Shown here one piece after another: positions 21,338 to 33,544 of a stretch of 64,000 nt of DNA; positions within the stretch are counted from its first letter, which is position 1, and each line of letters starts with the position of its first letter. The notes beneath the pieces were generated by a model that was given only the letters and a program-made list of their open reading frames with translations, was not told the origin of the DNA and ran no database searches. The stretch is from Catenaria anguillulae PL171 (Eukaryota > Blastocladiomycota > Blastocladiomycetes > Blastocladiales > Catenariaceae): assembly GCA_002102555.1 (NCBI GenBank), contig MCFL01000011.1, positions 248,001 through 312,000 on the forward strand, written 5' to 3'. The position numbers and the translations under genes are program-made.

Positions 21338-22212
21338 TCAGTTACGCAACATGGGAGACACTCCAATCCACTCTGGATCAAACTCGGTCATACTTTCCAA
21401 CACAGCAAAGCACTTCGACTCGAGCTCAATCTCGGCCGCACCGCGCTGCAACCTTGCGTCCCTCACCCACACCACATGCATACCCGCATTCAGGCCCGCC
21501 TGTACGCCCGAAATGGCGTCTTCAAACACGACGGCGGTCGCAATATCTGCCTCTGAACGACCGAGTTGCTTGTGGCCAGCTAGAAACAAATCTGGCGCGG
21601 GTTTGCCCTTGCGGATGCTCGGGTCATCGCCTGTCGTGATGTTCTCGCGAAACAGTTTGAAGAGGTGCTGGTTGTGGGCCGACTTGAGTTCAAATGGTTT
21701 GCGATGCGACGAGGTGCACACGGCCATTGGCATGCCAACATTGTGCAAGTGTGATACTGGATCATGAAAATGGATGGCGGCGACGGTAAGAGCGCATTGA
21801 AGCCGAAAGAGCAACGGTAGAATTGTCTGTCTCAAGGCGTACCAAATTCGACGACACCAGGCAAAGGAACACAGTTGGGAAACAACTCGGCGTGGAGGCG
21901 TTTTCGTTCAACGAGAAACTCGGCTGCTGTCATGGGAATGTCCATCTCCTTGATAAACAACTCGGCTGCGTCGTCCTCACGCAAGCCCATGAGCTTGGCT
22001 TTGAGCGTCCATTCATACGTCTTTCCGAATCGTTGGGCGATTGTGTCTGTTGCCAAGTGAGTCAGCAGATGTTGAGTGCGTGTGGCAATCACAAGTGCGT
22101 ATGTACTGGAGGCGACCCAATACAGATGCTCTGTATTGAGCAGGAGGCCGTCCATGTCAAACAAGACATGGGTCGCTTGTATCACAGTTTCTGGGTGCTT
22201 GAGGATTGGCAT
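21338..22212 (-). CDS. PUDP: Pseudouridine-5'-phosphatase-like HAD hydrolase (HDHD1/PUDP)
   Basis: HAD-superfamily phosphatase, most similar to animal HDHD1, which removes phosphate from pseudouridine 5'-monophosphate in nucleoside salvage. Three exons: 22212-22107, 22046-21843 and 21756-21338, 242 residues (human about 228). Motif I is FDMDGLLLNTEHLY (nucleophile Asp plus Asp+2; the family's usual Asp before Thr is Asn). Motif II is in VCTSSH, and motifs III/IV are GKPAPDLF and VVFEDAISGVQAGLNAGM. The first intron (60 nt) is a multiple of three and could be read through, but removing it restores the exact family spacing between the motif I helix and RFGKTYEW. The second intron (86 nt) is required for the frame. 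Minus strand, just downstream of the ankyrin gene's start. Confidence 0.9.
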
Positions 22213-22745
22213 GGTTGCTGTGCAGGTGGTGAAGATTATCGCGGAAAGGGATGTGAGGCAAACTTGAATTGCGAGCTTGGGAAGTCATCGACAGTGCTTT
22301 GATTGGCAGAGAAGTTGGGAATGCCGTCAGTTTTGTTCTTTTTTTCACATTCTCTATGATGCCCTAATGTCGGGACAATCGCCGTGTCGCCAAGTCATTT
22401 TGCCCACCGAGGGAGTGCCAACAAACGAAAGGTAACTGGAAGTAATGGTGGGCAATTTGTCACCCCTCTCTCGGTAAACGCATCAGAAATGACTCACAAG
22501 GACAAGAAGTCAATGATCAGTCAATGATCTGGTGGTGGAGGAAAAGGAAGAGTACACATGCCTACAGGAAGTTGGCTGCGGCAGTGCCTTCTGAGGAAAA
22601 TAAATGCTATGATGTATCAAGGTAGGGTACGATTGAGGGGAAATCAACGAGAAGAACGCACAGAGGAAAAACTTAGACACTCTAAAAGCAAACCAGACAA
22701 AACAAAGAGAAACAAAAAGAAGCACAAGATAACAAAAAAAAAAAA
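22213..22745. other. Intergenic region eIF4G 3' end to PUDP promoter
   Basis: Both flanking genes are on the minus strand. An A-rich tract just outside the eIF4G stop (about 22675-22745) is the probable 3' untranslated region. No gene is seen. Confidence 0.5.
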
Positions 22746-25700
22746 TCAATGTGTTGCCTTGGCCAGCAATGGTGCAACATGCGAAGCGTCCATGGCCTTG
22801 GCCAGCTCCTCACACAAAGCCTTGGTGAGCGTGTCAAGCTGCGGGATGTCCACCTTCATGTCCTCGTACTCTTCCATGATCATGGATGACAAGATGCCGG
22901 AGATGACCAACTCGGCGGGCAAAATACCCTCCTTGACGGCCGTAGCAAGGCCCTGACCGTAGATCCGGACCTGCTTCTCCTTTTCTTCGGTAATGATTTC
23001 GATGGACCGGCCAAGAGCAGCAGGAACGACATCCTTGGCGTACTTTTTGAATTGATCGGCAAGCTCCTGGTAGTCAAAGTTGGTCAAAAACTCTTTCATG
23101 GCCTTCTCGATGCGCGCCACGGCCGCGTCGTCGGTCGTGACTTCCGGGGCCGAAGCCGCCGGCTCGGGGCTCTTGGTGCGCTTTGGCGACGCCGACGAAG
23201 CAGGCTGGGCGGTTGGCCGGGCCAGAATCTTACGCACGGGCGGCGCAGCTGGCTCGTCCTCGGACTCTTCGTTGCCGTCGTCAGCAAGCAAAGCGCCAAA
23301 TCCACCAAAGGAAGCACGAGAGCCAGGACCAGATGCCGGGGCGCGTGAGGCAGAGCCGCCGCGGGTACTCGGGAGCCCGAACGAGGACCAGGTCCCCCAC
23401 GGGACGAGAGTCCGCCTTCAGGCGACGCGCGCGCATCGGGGTGTTACTGCCATACCGCGACGACCGATCGCCACCGCGCTCACGCTCGCCACCAGGTCCA
23501 CCACGACGCGAGCCACCTTGCTGCGACGACCACGTCCCGCTGCCACCACCACTGCGCTCGGACCGGTCTTGCCCACCGTAGCGGTCTGACCGATCACCGC
23601 CACGCTCTATCCGCCCGTGCTGCTGCGCTCATACCCCCTCGCGACTCCCTCGGTCCGCGGTCGTTGCGGCCGCCAGCTGTGCGGAACTCGGTGCTGTTGT
23701 TGTTGGACCGGTCATAGCGTTCTGAGCGCTCGCCACCACGGTCATACCGGCCACTGTTGCCTCCACCCGACTGGCCACCATAACCGCGCGCGTCACCGCC
23801 ACGGCCATCGCCACGAGAACGGTTAAACTCGCGACTGTCCTGGCGCGACACGGACGACGCAGCAGCACTTGCCTGAGATGCCGACGGAATGGGCACCCTG
23901 ACCTTGGAAAAGTTGGACTTCCACAAGTGGATCAAATCCATGACGGCAAACTTGATACGTGGAATCAAATCGGAATTTTCGACAATGGGCACGATGCGCG
24001 TGTTGAACAGCTCGTCAATCTCCTTCTTGCCAACCTTGTCCTTGAGATGCTGGCCCGTGGTCGTAATGAGCACAATCAAGCACTCGAGATCCTCCTCGGC
24101 CGGGTCCTTGATTTCGCTGGTGAGGTCATTCAAGATGTTCTGCATGACCTTGTTGCTAATCACGGCATAGTTGAACAACTCGGCCACAAAGCGCATGTTG
24201 CCAAGCACCTTGGACTTGATCTTGACCACCTCCTCGAATTGCTCCTCCGAGATGCTTCCCTTGGCCAAATGCGCCCACTTTGGGCGGCGACTGAACTGGT
24301 CCTGGCATTCATGAATAATGATGCGGCGCACGGCCGACCGCACAGCCTTGAACCTTCGGGATCGTCAGCCATGCCCTCGAGCGGCTTGATGTTGTGGTAC
24401 ATGAAGAGCGTCAAGGACGCATATAGCGATGCGTACTTTGGCTCGTCAAACGACTTGCGCACAATCAACCGGCAAATCAATTTGAGTGCCGACGGGTATC
24501 TGAGCGACTCGGCAAAACGTGGCTGCAACCGGTCAATGTTCTCGGGGGTCAACTTGTTGAGAACACCACGCATTTGCTTTTCGATTTGCGTGCAATATTC
24601 CGACTCGCGTTGCGCCTCCAACTCACCCTCACTCAAATTGGCATCTGCCGATGCGGGTGTGGGCAATGCGCCCGGTGCCACCTTTTGCAAAACCGACTCG
24701 GGAACCCACGCGGTGCTCGACTTTTCCAGCGGCTTGAGATCCTCGGGTAGCACCTCGACGCCACGTGCGCCGTGAGCACGCTCGGACGGCTGCAATGCAG
24801 CGCCCGCCACGGCCAGTTGCGGCTGCTGCTGCGTGGTCTGTGCAGGCAACGACATGGACGACGACGAAGCTGATCCCTCGTCAGCGGTCCCGGTGCGCTT
24901 TGTCCCACGTCGCGACCCGCGCTTTTCGCGATCGCCACTTGCAGCTTCCCGATCCGCACCACGCCGCGACCCATCCCGACGGCTTTCACCTCGACCAGAC
25001 ATGGATCGTCCACTCGACGATGCCGCCATGGCCGCGGCCGCGGCTGCACCAGGCGGCATGGGCATGGGCCTGCGTTCCCTTGTGGGGGTAGAAACACTCG
25101 ACCCGGGCGCGCTTCCTTGATACGGCGTTGGCGTCGACATGGCACGTTCAGGCATTCCAATGCGCAAGCCGCCGCGCGACGATCCACTCGCACTTCCGCC
25201 GCGGGAAGCGCCACCGGTGCCACGTGCATCGTAACCACCAGCACCACGCGAGCCTCTCAAATCCGCAAACACAGCCAAGTTGATACCATTGGGCAATGGC
25301 AAGTCGGGCAAGCACAGTTCCGTCAAGCGCGAGCGCGAGTACCGGAACACACCGTTCTCGTCCGCATCTGCCAACTGGAGAACTTCCGGGTACTCGCCCG
25401 ACGTCGGGCTGGCACGAATCTCGCCCTCTTCCAAATCACTAACGGTCGAGCGTGCAGGCGACGAGGCGCGTTCGGGCTCGGGCGTTTCGGCCGTGGTGGG
25501 CACATTCTTGGGTGAACTGGGCCCACTGCGTACGGGCGACGGTGACTTTGAGCGCGCAGGCGACTTTCCAACCTTGGCCGAGGGCGATGGCGATCGTGTG
25601 CGCTCTTGTTCCTTGGGAGGCGACGGCGACCGCTCCTTCTTGACCTCCTTGGGCGCTGGCGCTGGCGAAGGAACACGCTCGACCTCCTTTTTGGTCTCCT

Positions 25701-28700
25701 TGGCGGGGGAGGGAGACCGGGGCTTGGCTGGTGACGGCGTGCGAGGTGCAGGAATAACGGCGGCGGGCGCCTCCTCGGCCTTGGTGGTAGAAGAAGCTTG
25801 CTGTCCCGGCTCAAGACGACGAGCAGGCGACAACGACTTGAGCTTGGGAACAACAACAGCGTCGACAGGCTTGGCGACAGGCGACTTTGAGCGCCCACGC
25901 TTCACCTCGTGCTCATGTTCCTCGACTCCATTCTTGGCCAAATCCTTGAACACGCGATAGCCGCCTTGTACCTCAATATCGTCAGCCGGGATATGCTTTG
26001 CGGGCGACTTTGACCTAGACCGCGATCTGGCCTTGATCTCTTCCTTGGTCTTGTCGGCAACAACTGCAGCAACAGGTGCCTTAACCAGTGCCGCCTTGCC
26101 CACCACGGGCGACGACCCCGGTCTCGGACTCGGCGTGCCACCCCTAGGATGTTCTGGCCGTTTAATCTCCAAAGCCTTGGTACCCCTGCGCATATTCTCT
26201 TCGACCTGCCGCTTTGCAATCAACTGGCCCTCGCCCATTTGCGTCTTGTCAGGCTCGGCCGCATCTGGCGTCGTTGCCGTGCCTGCGCCTACACTCGACA
26301 CGGTCGCCATGGACGCCGTATCTCCTGCATCCTCGCCCAACCCGGCCGTCGATCCGCGATGCGACGTTGAGCGTGACGCCTTGATGGCAAGATCGGTCAA
26401 TTGAATAGTCTTTGTTGGATCTTCCTTTGACGCAATACGAATCGTGGGACGTGCGGGTGCCGCGCCAAGCGGCGGCGTGGGCGAGCTTGCCGTAACAGGC
26501 GAGTGCACGGGCGGAACACCCAGTTGCGCGTGAGCGAGCAGCGGCGGCGACGTCGAGTGGCCCATTGGTGGCAGCGGCATGTGCGGTGCAGGGGCAAGTT
26601 GCGGCATCATGCCCGGGGGAGCACCCGATGTTGGAACGGGCATGGGAATCGGCTGTGCTGCTTGGACTTGCACGACGGGCGGCTGTTGCGGTTGTGGGAC
26701 ATTGACGCCCTGCGGGAGCACCATACCCGAGACACTCGTGGTCGCGGCCGGCGGATTGGTGGTCGTCATTGGAGGTGGGGGTCGATTCGTTGACGGTTGC
26801 TGTTGGCCGTAAGGCGCTGGTGCCGACGAGCTTCCGGCACTGCCTGGAGTTGTGGCTGTGGTAGTACCGGCCGTGGGTGCAGGCGGGTATACGCCTGGCT
26901 GCTGTTGCTGCTGTTGCTGAGCCTTCATTTGCGCAAGCAGCTGCGAAGGGGACGACGCGTAGCCTTGCATTTGCGGTTGCGGCTGGGGCATTTGTGGCAT
27001 GGCATACTGGAGGCAGATGGCATGTATGCCACAGTGAGCACTTTGGACAATATAGAGCCAGCACATATGATCGGTAACGTACATAATACGGCATCATCAT
27101 CTGGCCGTCAGGACCCACATACACAGGCATACCCTGCGGTATGGCGGGCATGGCCGCCGCCATCATCATTCCCTGCGGCGGCATATTGACCCCAGGTCTA
27201 GCGCCGCCTGCATTCATGGCCATACCAGGATACATGGGCGCAGCAACACCAGTTGCAGGAGCAGCTGACGTGGGCGTCGTCTGGTTAGATTGTTGCTGTT
27301 GCGCAGACGGATGCATTCCTACGGCTTGTGGTTGGTGCGCTTGATGGTGCTGCTGGTACGGTTGTTGCTGTTGCTGCTGGTTATGGAAGTGCTGCTGCTG
27401 CTGTTGGGGCGGACCATACTGATGTTGCTGGGGCGGACCAGAATGCCGGTTGTTGGGACCCGAGCGTTGGTTTTTCTGCTAGATCATGAACCTCGAGACC
27501 TGAGCTCCCAACCCAACTGGAATCATTCAAAAAGAGGCCAGATAACGTACATAACCACCATGCTGGTAGGACGACGCACCCCCCTGCCCACTGCGCCCCC
27601 CGCCATACCCGCCCTGGCCATACGATTGTTGGAGCTGCTGCGGCCCACCATACTGCTGCTGTTGCTGCTGATAATGCGGCTGCATCTGGCCCTGATGCAT
27701 TTGGGGGGCGAGCGGGGTGACGGGCGACGGTGTTGCGCTCGCATGCTGTGTGCCATAGTGTGGGCTGGGCACACCTCCGTGTTGCAAATGTGGCTGTTGT
27801 TGGGCATGTCCGGTGTTTGATTGCGGAGGCAAAGACACGCCAACCACGGGGCCAGATGCATGTTGTTGCTGCCCATGTTTTTGCGCTGCCGGCGACGCTG
27901 CACGGTGCCCAGGTGGCGAAATGTGCGAAGGAGCATTCGGTCCCACAGACGGTTTGGGCGGCAATTGGTGCGTTGCTGGCGGAGTAGGAGGAGTGGCAGC
28001 AACACCAGCGGATGTGGCCGCCGATGCAGGTGTGCGAGTGGGCGACAGGGTTCTAGCGGCAGCAACAGGCGATGGCGAACTCAGGGACGGCACAGACTGT
28101 GGCGAAGATGAAGAGGCGGTGGGCGATGTCGAGGCCGTGGGGCGAGATTGAATGGCACCAAATGTCAAGTCGGTTAGCTGGTCGGTTCGCGCAGCGAGCG
28201 CATGCTCAATGGATTGTGGGAAAGCGACGGAGGTAGTGTCCGGAATCTTTCGTGCAGACAGCTTGCGTTTGAGCGGCTTGATAGACAGCGTCACGTCTGC
28301 GGGTGGTAGGGACGAAGATTCAGAGGCCGTGTCACCACCATTGAGTGACGATGCGGAGCGCGCGTCTGCATCGGCGGATGACGACGTGGGAGACGAAGCT
28401 GAAGAGTGAACGGATCGCAAAGAAAGAAATGGTGTAAACAAGTCACAGGCGGTGATGACGGCCAAGGAGGAAATGGTTGCATACCAGTGCGCCTAGGCGT
28501 GTTGTCCTTCTTTGCGTTTCGGGCACCTTTACCCTTCTTGGCCACCGTCTGGAACCCGGAATCCATGTCCAGCGAGTCTTGCTGCAACTGCGGCGAGCGG
28601 GCTGATCCACGACCCGACAGTGGGCGTCGCGATGTCGACGAGTTTGGTCCCGTATTATTGCTACTGCTCGCCGGCGCAGGGAAGGCGAGGAGCGCAGTAC

Positions 28701-28890
28701 CAGTAGGTCGACTTGTACCCGGAAGTGGCAAGGGAGGTGCGGATCCAGGTCGACTCGTGTGTTCGCCAAACTTGATTTGAACAGCGGGAGCAACTGTCGA
28801 TGAGTCGGATGAAGAACGTGTGGGCGAAGCTGAAGGTCGCGGAGTGGGGCAGAAGATTGAGCAGAAGCAGGGTGGGACGTGAGGCAGAAT

Positions 28891-28921
<31 letters not shown>

Positions 28922-28936
28922 AGTGGGCGGGGTCAT
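22746..28936 (-). CDS. eIF4G: Translation initiation factor eIF4G
   Basis: Scaffold of the cap-binding complex eIF4F, binding eIF4E, eIF4A and poly(A)-binding protein in the cytoplasm. Firm exon edges: ...-28485, 28398-27551, 27478-27083 and 27006 onward, with introns of 72-86 nt. The N-terminal half is Gln/Pro/Ser-rich. RYSRSRLTEL near 25330 is in the place of the eIF4E-binding YxxxxL motif, though the usual hydrophobic residue after Leu is Thr. The MIF4G domain runs from MRGVLNKLTPENIDRL (about 24560) through IIIHECQDQFSRRPKWAH to LIHLWKSNF (about 23920). RGG/Tyr-rich linkers follow, then an MA3-type C-terminus (DYQELADQFKKYAKDVVP) ending at 22746. Frame changes near 24345-24391, 23581-23632 and 23366-23453 are closed in phase by putative introns of 47, 49 and 88 nt, or else reflect indels. 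The first exon and start (28936) are uncertain. About 1,900 residues. Confidence 0.85.
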
Positions 28937-29887
28937 GATTGCTTTTTGAGAAAATGAACCAGAATCAAATCGTTTAAGGAATGGATGGACAAGTGGAGGA
29001 CTTGACTTTGGTGATCGTGCTGTGTTTTGTTGTGTGGAAAGCAAAATGATGAGCTCGCGCATGCGGAAGACAACAACACGGGAAAAGAAAAGAGCATGTT
29101 TTATACATACCAAATGAGATACAGAGGTATCACGGGCGGGGTAAATGCACGAGAACGACAGAACCGCAAAGATGAGAGATCACGGCCAAACGTTGGTTGA
29201 TGATAGAGTACGATGATGGCTGACGATAACGAGGGCGCCAACCAGTCTTGCTTTGCTTTCGGCCAGAGTAGCTGTACTGTTTTTCGGGGTCAAATGTGAG
29301 TGAGAGACATCGTCCCAATCGTGAATGTGCGTGAAGGCGACGAGGGGCTGCCTGCGCCGTCCCGTGCCGATCACCCCCACAACCGCCTGCGTGGTGAGGG
29401 ACACGCCGCCACTTGGCCCGGCACTAGATGCACGTACCAGTGAATATGAAATGACAACTACACCGCTACAAAATGTCGGTCGAATGTGCTCGTGAGGGCT
29501 GTTGCGCGGGGTGGAATGGGCGGGCGCGGCAACGGTTCGTGCAGAGGGGGTGGGCGGTTGTTGATGGTCACGTTGGAGGGGCTGGCAGTCTCCGAAGCGA
29601 GAGCAAGGCAGGACGGATGTTCTAGGATGAGTTGGTGGGCAGCGGTATCGAGAGTTGGATTGCACAAGGTCGTATGGTGTGGTGAGCATTTGGCCGGCAG
29701 TTAAGTCAGTTGAAGACTCTGACCTCATTAATGATTTGCGCCCCGTCCTGAATAACGTTCAGCCTTGCCAAGGTAAAGGTCAGATCGGCGTGCTTCTGCA
29801 TTGCCTGTGCAAGCTCCCAAACAGCTCGCAACGCCAGACAAGATTGACTTGTAAAGAAACAGAAAACAACAGCAAAAACCGCTCAAA
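28937..29887. other. Intergenic region between the longin-type gene and eIF4G
   Basis: Contains the 3' flank of the longin-type gene and the eIF4G promoter or leader. A 182-codon minus-strand frame (29180-29728) is Ser/Thr/Pro-rich without recognisable domain or splice context, and I do not call it. No RNA gene is seen. Confidence 0.45.
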
Positions 29888-31557
29888 TCACTGCTGCCTT
29901 TGCAAATTCATCATGATCTCGCCCACATGCCCGCCGACCATCTCCATACTGACCGCCTCTGCCGCCATCATCACGTACACTTCCTGCTCAGGATCTGCCC
30001 TCGCATGAAACCGGTACACCTCCCTTGCATATGTCACCTCCCTCGTCCCGGGCGTTGCAAACGCGGCCTTGGCCTCACCAAACAGTGCCCAGAAGGTCGA
30101 ATACAACTCGCGTGTTTGGACCTCGGGCAACGGGCGCGGGTGAGGGAACGTGACTGTGCCTGACTTGATGTGCAGGTGCAGAAAAAGTAACACTTCACGT
30201 TTGGCAAATTGGCGAAGTAGCACGGGCTTTTCTTCGGTGGGAAGCTCGAGGCGCGCGTACAGGAACACAGACTGGAATTCCGTTAGTTTGGCCAGCAACG
30301 TCGACAGGGGCACTGTCGTGGATCCAGTGGCCGTGATGGACTCGGGCGCTTCCGAGTGCAGCGCGTGAAACGGGGTCGGCGTTGGCACGGCTGTGCGTGC
30401 GGGCGATGACGACGTCGACGTGGATCCGTTGGCACCGCCTCCACCTGCGCCCTTGGCGTGCCCGGGCTCGGCACGGTTCAAATGGCAAAGTACAACAAGC
30501 GTGTAGGAGCGAGCTGGAGGCGCAATAAACCAAACCACGACGAGTTGAGAAACACGGGCGTAAAGCACACGGAATTGTGTCGCAGTGGGCGCGCCTTGTG
30601 AAAATACAGCAACTAGTAGACACACACAATAAAATGGTCCCGTCAGTGGATGAACCGTGAGCCGTGAATCACGAGCACAAAAGTATTTAACAAGGACATG
30701 TACCTGGCGCGACGGCTCGAGCTCAAAGCGCGACAAAATGACCGTGTTTCCGACGAGCAACATGGATGCATTGTTGCATATCCCTTGAATGGACTCGAGG
30801 TACACGAGCAGCTTGTCAAGGCGCACACGCGATTCGTACTTGATTGGCGTCTGCGACACAAACACAGCCAGTGGATGGCGCGCCTTCAGCCCCCAGACCT
30901 CTCACAAAACACATCCAGCGAAACGGAGTCGTACCTTGTGAAAGCCTCGGAGTGCCACACACGCATCACTCATGCCTTGTGTGCACATCATGTCAATTAT
31001 ATCCTGACACCCATCGAAATCCGTGTTTTCGCTTGTCCACGTGTCGGACCGTCCAAACAGAGTTGCAGGACGCCAATGAGCTCGGCGAGGACATTGGAGA
31101 CAATGACAGGTGGGACAGAGTTGTCGACGTGTGCCAAAAATATGTACTGCGGATATGCATGTCAGATCACAGGCAAAACATAGCGAGTGCCGAAAGGAAC
31201 CGGGAAACGAACGTGGCCAGACGTTTGAAGCACAACGCGTGACGACTTGCCCGTGACTTGATGTGCTTCTTCATGGAGCAGTGTGCGTGTCAAGTTGGGC
31301 AGCGAGGAGGCAAAACCAATCACAATGCTGTGAGTGGAACACAGAAGGATGTTGTTTAGCTTGGGACAGGATGTCGTGATCGACGCAACGGAAAGGCGGC
31401 TGGCAAGCGCACTGGCCAAGACATACTTGCGCTCAAGCGGCTCCCCTGGTCTGTTCACCATACACAACAGAAACAACCAATCCGGGATTGGTGCTGGTCA
31501 GTACCGAGACAACGAGGTTGAGTGGGCCGTGATCACCAATCGCGACCGCATCTTCAT
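29888..31557 (-). CDS. Longin-domain protein of the Mon1/Ccz1-Fuzzy/Inturned-HPS superfamily
   Basis: Six exons can be joined in phase on the minus strand: 31557-31505, 31450-31201, 31146-31072, 31003-30935, 30850-30679 and 30594-29888, 441 residues. Three of the introns are short (54, 54 and 68 nt). Recognition is by fold pattern, not by a catalytic motif: a longin-like sheet and helix (STHSIVIGFASSLPNLTRTL, YIFLAHVDNSVPPVIVSNVL), a second longin-like unit (DKLLVYLESIQGICNNASML, GNTVILSRFELEPSRQ), and a C-terminal unit (KREVLLFLHLHIKSG, then VYRFHARADPEQEVYVMM). This order resembles CCZ1 and the planar-polarity/ciliary proteins Fuzzy and Inturned, which act as Rab activators or ciliary membrane-traffic factors. 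Length suits FUZ (about 420) or CCZ1 (about 480). The third intron has a weak donor (gtcctg). The family call is tentative; the exon structure is better supported. Confidence 0.45.
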
Positions 31558-32050
31558 CTTGCGTGGTCGAGGGGAACGGGCATGGGGCACGGACAATTTC
31601 GGGAGAACTGGATCTTTCCGGTCCGGTGGATGACGGCAAAGTTGCGCATAGTGCTCACTTGATGTATCGTTCGTTACATGGAGTGTCGTGGTCAAGTCGA
31701 CTTGATTATTCAAAGCCGACCTCCCCTGAAGGCGGACGCGTCCCTGCAGGCTGTCACCACCAGAGTCAGCTTACGTAAAAACTTGGGCCAACCAACCTGC
31801 AGGAACTTGAAGCGACCGTAACTCGTGGAGAACATAATGACCAACAGGCCGAAAACTGAGAGAAGATACATGAGATATGGCACACAACCGGCAAACAGCC
31901 AAGGAAAGAAACTTAACAAACAAAAATGAAAAAGACATTCGATCAATCAAGTGAATGGCCATCGAGTGCATGATAAACCACCCAATTCTTCACCGCCCTC
32001 ACGCCCTCGACAATCCCAGACAACCCTACAGCTGCCAACGCCTCACAGGA
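31558..32050. other. Intergenic region, CDF copy 2 3' end to longin-gene promoter
   Basis: Both flanking genes are on the minus strand. An A/T-rich segment (31850-31950) adjoins the transporter stop side. No gene is seen. Confidence 0.45.
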
Positions 32051-33544
32051 TTACATGATCTTGTGCTCCGGGCGATGATCGTACTCGAAATCGCAATGCA
32101 CAAACGCGCGCTCGACATTGGGCAGTGCCTCGAGCTTGATCTGCAAAGCCTCGCCGATATCATGACTCTCCCTGAGCGTCATTTCGGGCGGCAGCACAAT
32201 ATCCACCTCGACAAACATATTGGACCCGAGCCAGTACGCCCTGCACGTGTCCACCTGCAACACCTTTGGGTGATGCGTGGCCGCAATGTACGTGATCTTG
32301 TTGAGGACCGCGGGCGGGGCAGACCGTCCGATGAGCAATTGGACGTTTTCCCAAGCAGTCACGGCCCAGGACCGCAGGATGAGCAGGCCAATGCCAATAC
32401 CGCCGACGGGATCGAGCCACCAAAGCACGCGCACGCCCAAGAGTGACATGGTCAGACCAAACGAGTTGAGCACGAGGTCATTGCGGTGGTCCGTGGCAAG
32501 CGTCTTGGCTGTGGTGTACTGGCGGAGCGTGTTGCAGTACAGGAACAAGCAGAACTTGGAGACTATGGATCAACGAGAAGGGACAATGAGTGTTGCTGAA
32601 CATAATGTGGCAAGAAGCGAGAAAAGAAGAGCGCACCAAGGGCAACGCAGATGAGAATGATTTCCTTGATGTCGGTTGTAGGTGGCTTGCCCTCACCAGC
32701 GCTCAAATTGCGAATTGCCTCCACCACAATTTGAATGGCGAGCGTCGACATGAGCGAGGCAAATACAATCACACCAATGGTTTCGAACCGGCGCTTGCCC
32801 TATAGCACACAGGTGACAGACAAGGTCAGCATAGCTTCTCTAAAGCTGTAAGAAAAAGGCACAAGATCGTACGGTGGGATAATCCAAAACATTCTGCCTC
32901 TTTGCCGCACGATCCGCCAGCACCAGCACAATGCCCGACAACAAATCCATAAACGAATCCGTGGCCGTTGCCAACAGGGCCATGGACCCGGAACTCGTTG
33001 CTGCCACGGCCTGGCAGATAAACAAGAGCACATTGACACCCAAACTTGCACGCACGGCGAGCGTCACCTTGGCATCGTCATTTTCTTGGTCGTCTTCGCC
33101 AACAATGAGCGGCGTCAACAGGTCGTCAATCAACTCGTTTTGCTCTTCATAAAACTGCGTCACTTTGGCGGGCGTGCCCTGCGACCGCAAACGCTTAAGT
33201 TCCTCTGGCGATTTGCGCGACGACGACAGCCGGTAGGTGAGTCCCGATGTGAGCCAAGGGTGGACTGACGAGGAGGCCTCGCCTTCGCCAGACATGGACG
33301 CGGCCGCCCGCAGAGATGCGGTTTCAGCAGCAGTTGCGTCCGAGGGCGAGGCACCCGTGGTGGGTGAGTTTGGTGCAGTGCCCGAGGAGCCGGCCGCGTC
33401 GCCCGCCATGGTTTGCATTGGAATGGGCGCATATGCGGCGGCGCCGCCACCGTGCAACGAGGGTTCGGGCGATGCCGGAAGTGGCGCATGGGTGGCCGCG
33501 AAGGAGGGTGAGGACTCCTCGGTTGCGACGAGCGTGTGTGACAT
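32051..33544 (-). CDS. Cation diffusion facilitator transporter, copy 2 (Mn-type signature)
   Basis: Paralogue of the transporter at 17444-18986 and very close to it through the membrane and C-terminal domains, for example TDHRNDLVLNSFGLTMSLLG in both. Three exons: 33544-32873, 32799-32637 and 32562-32051, 448 residues. The same two DxxxD metal-site motifs (TDSFMDLLSG, TDHRND) suggest manganese transport. The N-terminal 120 residues are Ala/Ser/Pro-rich and differ from copy 1; the tail after LPNVERAFVH also differs (CDFEYDHRPEHKIM). The intron after DYPT and the one before SKFC are at positions matching copy 1, but the segment LLFICQAVAATSSGSM is uninterrupted here where copy 1 has an intron. 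The two copies lie about 13 kb apart in opposite orientation. Confidence 0.9.

Noticed and set aside
28886-28936. GAGCCA hexanucleotide repeat as a satellite
   Set aside because: It is short, encodes Gly-Ser repeats in the proposed eIF4G start region, and is better seen as coding low complexity.
29180-29728. 182-codon minus-strand ORF upstream of eIF4G
   Set aside because: No recognisable feature; it fits a leader or intergenic frame.
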